Below, in pieces: positions 1 through 4,616 of a DNA stretch of 7,013 nucleotides. The DNA lies in assembly GCA_034429695.1 (NCBI GenBank), contig DAOUGC010000198.1, forward strand, positions 1 through 7,013, read 5' to 3'. The notes beneath the pieces were generated by a model. The model did no database searches and was not told the DNA's origin. It was given only the letters and a program-made list of their open reading frames with translations. This DNA is from DAOUGC01 sp034429695. Its GTDB lineage: Bacteria > Chloroflexota > Anaerolineae > Anaerolineales > Anaerolineaceae. Numbering within the stretch: position 1 is the stretch's first letter; each line of letters begins with the position of its first letter. Position numbers and translations under genes: made by a program.

Positions 1-195
1 GGATCAATCCACCCGTAAACCAATCTGATGACAAATCACTGTATGGCCGCTCGCAAGCCGGGGTTGTGCCATGCGAGTACAACGAGCACCCTTGACGGGG
101 TGACCATAGGGCAGATCATTGCCTCTTGATGCCCTATGGCGATGCATGCCCCCTTACTTTCTTTGAGGTTGACTCAATCTGTTGACACATTCCGA
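1..195. other. Intergenic stretch, no supported gene; one hairpin
   Basis: No convincing gene is visible. One forward frame is open from the window edge to a TGA at 93-95 (30 codons) and could be the tail of a gene lying to the left, but nothing in it is recognisable. A perfect 10-bp inverted repeat, CCATAGGGCA at 104-113 and TGCCCTATGG at 130-139, encloses a 16-base loop. There is no T-run after it on either strand, so it is not an obvious intrinsic terminator. A smaller palindrome (TTGAG and CTCAA arms) lies at 163-177. Confidence 0.5.
104..139. repeat. Perfect 10-bp-arm hairpin
   Basis: CCATAGGGCA (104-113) pairs with TGCCCTATGG (130-139). Inside it, TCA and TGA can extend the stem past a 2-base bulge. 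It is not part of the mosaic repeat family that begins at 196. Function unknown. Confidence 0.6.
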
Positions 196-202
196 CGTTT
201 CT

Positions 203-253
203 CCCTCTCCACATGGCGAAGTGAACGCAGCGAACGCAGCCATGTGGGGAGGG
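203..253. repeat. Hairpin B1, left copy 1
   Basis: Core arms are CCACATGGC (209-217) and GCCATGTGG (239-247). Outward pairing continues to 203 and 253. The 21-base loop contains two near-tandem copies of GAACGCAGC. The same hairpin occurs at 498-546 and, inverted, at 6136-6174 with the same loop length. Confidence 0.85.
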
Positions 254-254
254 T

Positions 255-284
255 GGCGAATTGCCTGCGGTTCGGCAATTCGCC
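255..284. repeat. Hairpin B2, left copy 1
   Basis: Perfect 11-bp arms GGCGAATTGCC (255-265) and GGCAATTCGCC (274-284) surround the loop TGCGGTTC. It directly follows hairpin B1. The loop has the same plus-strand orientation in all three copies of the window, although the flanks of the right-hand copy are inverted. Confidence 0.9.
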
Positions 285-390
285 GGGAGGGGCGTACTGC
301 AACCGCCAAGACGCATCAGCCGCCAGCAAGAGTCTCAAATCCAAATCCGTGAAATCTGTTCCCGAATCCGTTGTCAGAACACCCCCTCCG

Positions 391-448
391 CCCCCGAACG
401 CCGTTTAGCGCCGTTTGCAGCATATATTTCAACCCCGGCGTTCGGGGT
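391..448 (-). repeat. Mosaic module alpha, left copy
   Basis: A 12-bp perfect inverted repeat, CCCCGAACGCCG (392-403) and CGGCGTTCGGGG (436-447), surrounds a 32-base loop. Two further copies at 5597-5648 and 6234-6285 share the inner 10 bp of both arms exactly. Their 32-base loops agree with this one at only about 20 positions. It sits between core hairpin A at 449-490 and the G-rich joint at 380-390. Confidence 0.8.
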
Positions 449-490
449 CACCTCCCCCATTGAAAAGGACACCGATGGAGGAGGAGAGAA
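449..490 (-). repeat. Core hairpin A, left copy (diverged)
   Basis: On the minus strand this reads as a CTCCTCCTCC-type arm, an ATCG-containing stem, a short loop with GTCC, and a GGGGGAGGTG-type arm. It is the most diverged of six copies: one stem position is a wobble and one is mismatched. It marks the start of a mosaic unit that extends towards lower coordinates. Confidence 0.8.
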
Positions 491-637
491 CGTTTCTCCT
501 CTCCACATGGCGAAGTGAACGCAGCGAACGCAGCCATGTGGGGAGGGTGGCGAATTGCCTGCGGTTTGGCAATTCGCCGGGAGGGGCGTTCTGCGCCGCC
601 GCCAGCAAGAAACTCGAATCCAAATCCGTTGTCAGAA
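491..637 (-). repeat. Mosaic repeat module epsilon, copy 2 (shortened)
   Basis: This is the same module as 196-379 but lacks several internal segments, including the stretches matching the GCATCAGCC and CTGTTCCCG regions. It retains both hairpins: B1 core arms at 503-511 and 533-541, extendable to 498-546, and B2 arms at 549-559 and 568-578 with loop TGCGGTTT. It ends against the G-rich joint at 638-649. Confidence 0.8.
549..578. repeat. Hairpin B2, left copy 2
   Basis: The 11-bp arms are identical to copy 1, at 549-559 and 568-578. The loop TGCGGTTT differs from copy 1 by one base. Confidence 0.9.
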
Positions 638-705
638 CACTCCCTCCGGTGTAAGCGCAGCGGCGCCACCTCCCCCATCGATAAGGACATCGATGGAGGA
701 GGAGA
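638..705 (-). repeat. Core hairpin A + module beta + G-rich joint, left copy
   Basis: Read on the minus strand, hairpin A at 705-667 (ATCGAT on both arms) is followed by module beta at 666-650 (CGCCGCTGCGCTTACA) and a joint CCGGAGGGAGTG at 649-638, which leads into module epsilon. The same A-beta-joint order recurs at 5785-5854, where a gamma module follows the joint instead. Confidence 0.8.
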
Positions 706-725
706 AGGCGCCTCCGGCGGGAATC

Positions 726-762
726 CGTCATTCGTTTATTCGTGTCCCATTCGTTGACGGTT
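726..762 (-). repeat. Mosaic module zeta, left copy
   Basis: A 37-base module built around three ACGAAT words. Two copies in the opposite orientation lie at 5507-5543 and 5739-5775, with only a few base differences. In each case zeta directly precedes a core hairpin A. A decayed piece is also visible near 920-939. Confidence 0.8.
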
Positions 763-938
763 CTCACAGCTCTTTCCCGGGCGGACTCGGTCCGCCCCAA
801 CAATACCCGATCTTTGTCGCAACGCAGTGGGATTTTGTTATCCCCGGTGGCGGGCGCGGCTACAAAGACCACGAAAGATCTATGGGCATTTTTTCGCCGC
901 GCCCCTACATTCACGGGGGAATCCGTCATTCGTGGACG
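763..938. other. Intergenic region with GC-rich hairpin and decayed repeat pieces
   Basis: No gene is supported. A perfect 8-bp stem with a 3-base loop lies at 779-797 (GGGCGGAC, TCG, GTCCGCCC). It lacks a T-run on either strand and so is not a clear terminator. The segment around 893-925 resembles, on the minus strand, the tail of the gamma modules (CCCC followed by TGAATGT and a G-rich stretch), suggesting an older, eroded repeat copy. Confidence 0.5.
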
Positions 939-960
939 GTCTTTGCTCTGGATCAAAGAC
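939..960. promoter_or_regulatory. Candidate FNR/CRP-type operator
   Basis: Perfect 7-bp arms GTCTTTG (939-945) and CAAAGAC (954-960) give a 22-bp imperfect palindrome with 9 of 11 pairs. It contains TTGCT-N4-ATCAA, one mismatch from the FNR consensus TTGAT-N4-ATCAA. Its centre (949.5) lies 41.5 bases before the ATG at 991, the usual class II activator distance if the transcript begins at that ATG. The binding protein is inferred and none is encoded in the window. Confidence 0.35.
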
Positions 961-975
961 ACCGCCATGCGGCTC

Positions 976-984
976 TGTTATGCT
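976..984 (+). promoter_or_regulatory. Candidate extended -10 element
   Basis: TG-T-TATGCT fits an extended -10 (4 of 6 bases of TATAAT plus the upstream TG). It would start transcription at or next to the ATG at 991. No Shine-Dalgarno precedes that ATG, so a leaderless message is plausible. No good -35 is seen, in keeping with a promoter that needs an activator at 939-960. Confidence 0.3.
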
Positions 985-990
985 GTAACC

Positions 991-1221
991 ATGAAAAAAG
1001 AAGGAATCAGCCTGTCTCCACAGCAAACTGTAGCCCAGGCGCTGCAAGCCCACCCCGAGTTCATCCCGGTCTTCATGCGCCACCGCATGATCTGCGTTGG
1101 CTGCTACATGGCGCCCTTTGATACGCTGGAAGAAGCCGTGCAAAATTATGGTTTGGAGTGGGAAGCGTTTAAACAGGAACTGCTGGCAACCAACAATCCC
1201 AATAACCTCTCAGCGGGTTGA
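991..1221 (+). CDS. DUF1858 / hybrid-cluster-associated redox disulfide protein
   Basis: A 76-residue cytoplasmic protein that matches the DUF1858 family (hybrid cluster protein-associated redox disulfide domain). The pattern is a short N-terminal strand, a helix (TVAQALQAHPEFIPVFM, about residues 13-29), then the CxxC-containing turn MICVGCYMAPFDTLEEA with C35 and C38, and a C-terminal helix. Family members are common in anaerobes and are suspected thiol-disulfide or metal-binding partners; no reaction is established. The ATG at 991 is chosen because it gives the family's usual length. The frame stays open upstream, including an ATG at 967, but that part is repeat-derived and unlike the family. 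No ribosome binding site is visible. It converges with the iron operon, and only 8 bases separate the two stops. Confidence 0.85.
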   Translation: MKKEGISLSPQQTVAQALQAHPEFIPVFMRHRMICVGCYMAPFDTLEEAVQNYGLEWEAFKQELLATNNPNNLSAG

Positions 1222-1229
1222 TGACCCCC

Positions 1230-1457
1230 TCACCTCACCCGGTAGCCCGTGGCGTCGATCACCGCGGCCAGCTCCTCCCGTGTAATGCGCGCCCCCGGAG
1301 CCAGTTCCACGCTCACCTGCTGCCGTTGTCGAATGGTGATGCGGCGCACCCCGGGTTTTTTATGCAGTGCAATTTTGACCGTGGCTTCGCATTGCGTACA
1401 GTGCATGCCCTCCACGTCCAGTTGAATGACCTCACCCTTTTCCCGCGACCAAAACAT
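1230..1457 (-). CDS. Small heavy-metal-associated (HMA) domain protein, CopZ-like
   Basis: A 75-residue single-domain protein with the HMA ferredoxin-like fold. Strand 1 (EVIQLDVEGM) leads into the metal-binding loop GMHCTQC with C20 and C23. It is followed by helix 1, the KKPGVRRI turn, strand 2-3 and a C-terminal AAVIDATGY helix-strand typical of CopZ/Atx1 chaperones and CopA N-terminal domains. Such proteins bind Cu(I) or other soft metals through the two cysteines and act in the cytoplasm. A GGAGG Shine-Dalgarno lies at 1467-1471, 9 bases before the ATG. It follows the feoC-like gene by 32 bases and is last in the feo operon, which is unusual. Whether it handles copper or has a role in iron uptake cannot be told from sequence. 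Confidence 0.88.
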   Translation of the reverse strand: MFWSREKGEVIQLDVEGMHCTQCEATVKIALHKKPGVRRITIRQRQQVSVELAPGARITREELAAVIDATGYRVR

Positions 1458-1489
1458 CTAATTCAACCTCCAATTCACCCATAACCCCA

Positions 1490-1792
1490 TCACGCCGGCG
1501 GGTTTCCATCCGGCGGTGTGGGCCGCCCCTTGATCACCGGCGAATATACCCTGGGCATCTTTGCCACAAACGAGCAATTTTCAATACCGGTGCAGGTGGA
1601 GCCGCAACTGCCGGTTGCGCAACCATCCGCCCCGGGCTCGTCGCCGCTGCCGTCCCGCAGCCAGCCCTTGCGAACACAATAGGCAAGCATGCCTTCCAGC
1701 GCGCCGCGCTCGATGTCCAATTTCTCGCTCAACGCCGTGAGCGAGAGCGGCTCCCGGCTGTGCCGGATTTCCTGCAAGACCAGATTGATCAC
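1490..1792 (-). CDS. feoC: FeoC-like winged-helix protein with Cys cluster
   Basis: A 100-residue protein. Residues 1-50 look like the FeoC winged helix (LQEIRHSREPLSLTALSEKL, then the recognition helix region ALEGMLAYCVRKGWL). Residues 58-73 hold four cysteines, C58, C63, C67 and C73, spaced C-x4-C-x3-C-x5-C. In FeoC this wing region can carry an Fe-S cluster, and the protein is thought to act as a small cytoplasmic partner or regulator of FeoB. The start is GTG at 1792, with GGAG at 1800-1803 and a 7-base spacer. It lies 70 bases downstream of the FeoB permease gene, across a strong hairpin. The roughly 25-residue Pro/Gly-rich tail is longer than in short FeoC proteins. The name rests on fold pattern plus operon position. 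Confidence 0.8.
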   Translation of the reverse strand: MINLVLQEIRHSREPLSLTALSEKLDIERGALEGMLAYCVRKGWLRDGSGDEPGADGCATGSCGSTCTGIENCSFVAKMPRVYSPVIKGRPTPPDGNPPA

Positions 1793-1817
1793 GTTGTTTC
1801 TCCGCCAGTAAAAGGAT

Positions 1818-1852
1818 GGTGGGCGGGGTTGGAAGGGGATACCCCACCCACC
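1818..1852 (-). promoter_or_regulatory. Intercistronic hairpin between feoB permease gene and feoC
   Basis: On the minus-strand transcript GGTGGGTGGGGT pairs with ACCCCGCCCACC: 12 pairs including one U-G, with an 11-base loop. An alternative small stem GGGG-TAT-CCCC uses part of the same left arm, so the two structures exclude each other. A short T4 run follows 8 bases after the stem, too weak and distant for a standard terminator. It could be a partial terminator, an mRNA processing or stability element, or an attenuator that sets the feoC-HMA to feoAB ratio. Confidence 0.55.
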
Positions 1853-1862
1853 GGATGATTGC

Positions 1863-3602
1863 CTAACCCAGCCCCAGGAGTATGCCGCCCTGGAACACGA
1901 TCAGCGCCATCAGCCAGGCAAGGATCAACTGCCCGAAGATGCTGACCCAGGTCCAGTTCATACCCAATTCCTGCCGTTCTGCAGCAATGGCGACCATGCA
2001 CGGGGTATAGATGAGCACAAACACCATGAAAGCCAGCCCGGCCAGCATGGCATGTCCGCCGCTGGAGGCTTCAAACCCGCTGCTGATCGAACTCATCAAG
2101 GCGGTGGGCTCTTCCTCCACTTCCTCACCGAACAGGTTGATACCCACGATCAACGGTAGTGATTTCAACGTATCCACCGTTGCGCCCACAAACCCGGTCA
2201 ACACGCTGCCCACGTCCTCAAAGAAGGTGGGGGTGCTCTCTGCGGCGGTTTCCCCGCTGTCATCCACAGCGTACACCTGCGACAGTGTGCTGACCACCAC
2301 TTCCTTCGCCACAAACCCGGTCACCAACGCACCGCTGGCTTCCCAGCTACCAAAACCGAGCGGCTTTAATGCGGGGGAGATCACCCGCGTCACCGCAGCA
2401 AAGGCGCTTTTTTCCACATCCACATCGGCAAATTTGCCCTGCCCGTTGGTGGGAATTGCCATCAGCAACCACAGCAGCACGCTGACCGCCATGATCGTCG
2501 TCCATGCCTTGCGCAGGAAGGAGCCGGTTCGCTCCCAGGTGTGGAACCAGATGCCGCGCAGCGTGGGCAGCCGGTAAGGCGGCAGCTCCATGACAAACGC
2601 CGACTGTTCCTTGCCCTTGAACAGTGTGTTCTTCAAAACCACGCCAAGCAAAATTGCGGTGACAATGCCCAGCAGGTACAGCGAGAACACCACTGCACCC
2701 GAATTTTTTGGAAAGAAAATGGCAGCAAACAAGACATATACCGGCAGCCGCGCCCCACAGGACATGAACGGAACCAGCAAGCCCGTCAAAATGCGGTCTT
2801 TGCGGTTCTCCAGGGTGCGCGTGGCGTACATGGCTGGCACGGTGCAGCCAAAGCCCACCAACATGGGCAAAAAGCTCTTGCCGTGCAGTCCCAGTACGTG
2901 CATCAGGCGGTCCATCACAAACGCAGCGCGCGCCATGTAGCCCGAATCCTCCAGCACCGCCAGTGCCAGGTACAGGAACATCAGCACCGGCACAAACACC
3001 AGCACACCCCCCACGCCCGCGATAATGCCATCCACCAGCAGGCTCTCCACCCAGCTTCCGCCCAGGCCAAGCCAGCTCAACAGGTTTACGCCCCAGCGCG
3101 CTATGGGTCCATTGATCACACCGTCCACCCAGTCCAGATAGGGCGCAGAGACATCGGCGGTGAGTTTGAACACCAGCCACATGGCCGCCAGGAATATGGG
3201 GATGCCCAGCAGGCGGTGGGTAACGATGCGGTCGATTTTGTCGGACATTGTCAGGCGGTCCACCGATGGACGCTGCACCACCTCACGCACCAGGCCGTTG
3301 ATCCAGCCGTAGCGGCGGTCAGCGATGGCCACATCCACGTCATCACCGAACAATTTTTCCAGCCGGGCAATGCTCGTCTCTGCTTCTGTCAGCAGTTCAG
3401 CGCCGCCTTTTAAGACGCGCAGGCGCATGTGAATATCCTCATCGGTCTCAAGCAGTTTGATCGCCAGCCAGCGCGTGGGATACATCTTTGCCACCGCCGG
3501 TGTGGCGGCGATCAATTCAGAGAGCCGTTCGATTTCATCCTCGGCTTCAAAGCCGTAATCAATTGCAAATTCAGTCCTGGATGCTGTCTGTGCCATGTTC
3601 AT
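1863..3602 (-). CDS. feoB: FeoB C-terminal half: helical spacer and Fe2+ permease domain (split FeoB)
   Basis: A 579-residue inner-membrane protein corresponding to FeoB without its G domain. Residues 20-120 are the helical spacer that normally links the GTPase to the membrane part (YPTRWLAIKLLETDE is typical). Membrane segments begin near residue 130 (HRLLGIPIFLAAMWLVF). The two gate repeats are present: EDSGYMARAAFVMDRL then GFGCTVPA (C253), and MSCGARLPVY (C282). A late YTPCMVAIAAERQELG with C535 is also conserved in FeoB. The protein carries Fe2+ into the cytoplasm together with the GTPase encoded just upstream. The ATG at 3602 overlaps the preceding TGA as ATGA. AAGG at 3609-3612 is a modest Shine-Dalgarno with a 6-base spacer. 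Full-length FeoB is usually about 650-780 residues; the two pieces here sum to 747, so nothing essential is missing. Confidence 0.95.
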   Translation of the reverse strand: MNMAQTASRTEFAIDYGFEAEDEIERLSELIAATPAVAKMYPTRWLAIKLLETDEDIHMRLRVLKGGAELLTEAETSIARLEKLFGDDVDVAIADRRYGWINGLVREVVQRPSVDRLTMSDKIDRIVTHRLLGIPIFLAAMWLVFKLTADVSAPYLDWVDGVINGPIARWGVNLLSWLGLGGSWVESLLVDGIIAGVGGVLVFVPVLMFLYLALAVLEDSGYMARAAFVMDRLMHVLGLHGKSFLPMLVGFGCTVPAMYATRTLENRKDRILTGLLVPFMSCGARLPVYVLFAAIFFPKNSGAVVFSLYLLGIVTAILLGVVLKNTLFKGKEQSAFVMELPPYRLPTLRGIWFHTWERTGSFLRKAWTTIMAVSVLLWLLMAIPTNGQGKFADVDVEKSAFAAVTRVISPALKPLGFGSWEASGALVTGFVAKEVVVSTLSQVYAVDDSGETAAESTPTFFEDVGSVLTGFVGATVDTLKSLPLIVGINLFGEEVEEEPTALMSSISSGFEASSGGHAMLAGLAFMVFVLIYTPCMVAIAAERQELGMNWTWVSIFGQLILAWLMALIVFQGGILLGLG

Positions 3603-4105
3603 AGGACACCTTCCCTGGCGCTGGTCATGATGGCCGCCACCAGATCCGAAATTCCCTCACCTTTGCTGGCGGTGGTGCGCACCACCCGCGATTTCAATGC
3701 CAGCCCAAGCCGCTGGTCGTCAATTTTGATGCCGCGCGAGTCGGCCACATCAGACATGTTCAACACCGCCACCACAGGCACGCCCAGTTCCAGCACCTGC
3801 ACTGCCAGGTACAGGTTGCGCTCCAGGTTGGCGGCATCCAACACGGTCACCACCAGGTCTGGTTTTTCGTTCAATATGTAATCGCGCGCAATGACTTCCT
3901 CGGGAGAAAAAGCGGTCAGGCTGTAGGTTCCGGGCAGATCCACCACCCTGACATCCACCCCGTCCTTGTGGAACTGCCCCTCTTTCTTTTCGACAGTCTT
4001 GCCGGGCCAGTTTCCCACATGCTGATGCGACCCGGTGAGCGCATTAAAAATGCTGCTTTTGCCTGCATTTGGATTTCCAGCCAGCGCAACGCAGAGCGAC
4101 TTCAT
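3599..4105 (-). CDS. feoB: FeoB N-terminal half: stand-alone G protein (split FeoB)
   Basis: A 168-residue cytoplasmic GTPase equal to the FeoB G domain. All motifs are present: G1 GNPNAGKS (10-17), G2 within VGNWPGKTVEKKEG (T37), G3 DLPG (56-59), G4 NMSD (116-119) and G5 around TTASKG (144-149). It ends just after the last helix of the G fold, exactly where the helical spacer would begin in one-piece FeoB. The next gene starts with that spacer in another frame through an ATGA overlap. GTP binding and hydrolysis are thought to gate iron passage through the permease. The ATG at 4105 overlaps the stop of feoA as ATGA, and AAGGA at 4114-4118 gives an 8-base spacer. The complete motifs and tidy ends favour a true gene split over a sequencing frameshift, though the latter is not excluded. 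Confidence 0.95.
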   Translation of the reverse strand: MKSLCVALAGNPNAGKSSIFNALTGSHQHVGNWPGKTVEKKEGQFHKDGVDVRVVDLPGTYSLTAFSPEEVIARDYILNEKPDLVVTVLDAANLERNLYLAVQVLELGVPVVAVLNMSDVADSRGIKIDDQRLGLALKSRVVRTTASKGEGISDLVAAIMTSAREGVL

Positions 4106-4374
4106 GATCCTGATCCTTCTTTCTCGGAGTTGTTTTGATTGTTAACCAGGCTGACCATGACCTTGTGCGCCATACCGCGCCCGAGTGCGATGCGTGAATC
4201 GCGCACTGATATCACCAGCGGACCGCCCGAATCCTGCACGATGCTCAATTCCACGCCAGGGGTTAACCCCAACGCAGTCAGGCGGTGCATCAAGCCCTCG
4301 CCCCCGCTGATGCTCACCAATCTCACCTTTTCACCGGAGGCGCTCATTGCCAGTGGAAAAACACCTTTGTTCAT
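4102..4374 (-). CDS. feoA: FeoA, SH3-like accessory protein of the Feo transporter
   Basis: A 90-residue cytoplasmic protein with the FeoA SH3-like fold: VRLVSISGGEGLMHRLTALGLTPGVELSIVQ (about 17-47, written here in its family order of strand, helix and LGLTPG turn), then VISVRDSRIALGRGMAHKVMV. FeoA binds FeoB and is needed for Fe2+ uptake. The start ATG at 4374 has a full AGGAGG at 4382-4387 with a 7-base spacer. That Shine-Dalgarno overlaps the TAG stop of the preceding regulator gene, so translation is probably coupled. The last 12 residues (NNQNNSEKEGSGS region) are a polar tail that also spans the Shine-Dalgarno of the downstream G-protein gene. This is the second FeoA-type domain in a row in the operon after the one fused to the regulator. 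Confidence 0.95.
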   Translation of the reverse strand: MNKGVFPLAMSASGEKVRLVSISGGEGLMHRLTALGLTPGVELSIVQDSGGPLVISVRDSRIALGRGMAHKVMVSLVNNQNNSEKEGSGS

Positions 4375-4385
4375 CGGGCCGCCTC

Positions 4386-4616
4386 CTATGCTGGTATCAC
4401 CAGAATTTCACTGGCTTCCGATTTGCGCAACGACAAATCGTAGCCTTTGACCACAAAATCAATCGGATCGCCCAGCGGCGCCACGCGTTTGACCAGGATG
4501 GTCTCACCAATCACCAGCCCCATCGCCAGTAATCGCTGGCGAATGGCGCCCTTGAAGTTCATCTTTTGAATGATGCCCTTCTCTCCAACTTTCAGGTTGC
4601 ATAATGGAACGGCCAT
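4386..4616 (-). CDS. feoA: Candidate internal, separately translated FeoA
   Basis: Inside the regulator gene and in the same frame, an ATG at 4616 is preceded by AGGAG (4623-4627) with a 6-base spacer. Starting here gives a 76-residue protein, MAVPLCNLKVGEKG onward, which is exactly a stand-alone FeoA (KGAIRQRLLAMGLVIGETILV is the family core). The ribosome binding site is better than the one seen for the full-length gene. The likely history is two genes, regulator and feoA, joined when the regulator lost its stop; the old start signal remains. Expression of both forms is inferred, not shown. Confidence 0.55.
   Translation of the reverse strand: MAVPLCNLKVGEKGIIQKMNFKGAIRQRLLAMGLVIGETILVKRVAPLGDPIDFVVKGYDLSLRKSEASEILVIPA

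Larger units (their letters stand above)
196..379 (-). repeat. Mosaic repeat module epsilon, copy 1 (fullest copy)
   Basis: Read on the minus strand, this runs from a TTCTGACAACGG start, through a stretch rich in GGATT words, to two adjacent hairpins. The same module recurs at 491-637 with internal deletions, and at 6005-6186 in the opposite orientation. Hairpin B2 has perfect 11-bp arms at 255-265 and 274-284. Hairpin B1 has arms at 203-217 and 239-253, 15 pairs with one G-T, and a 21-base loop. No coding function is supported. Confidence 0.8.

Noticed and set aside
1..95. Tail of a gene entering from the left in the third forward frame
   Set aside because: Only 30 codons, no recognisable motif, and chance open frames of this length are common.
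429..968. Long minus-strand open frame (179 codons) through the left array
   Set aside because: It runs across hairpin repeats, its translation matches pieces that recur in other frames and copies, and it has no family features or ribosome binding site. It is open only because the repeats lack stops.
742..990. N-terminal extension of the DUF1858 protein
   Set aside because: The upstream in-frame part is made of intergenic and repeat sequence and is unlike the family, whose members are about 65-80 residues.
2541..3413. 290-codon plus-strand frame opposite the FeoB permease gene
   Set aside because: His/Gln-rich shadow of a clearly coding minus strand; FeoB motifs are unambiguous.
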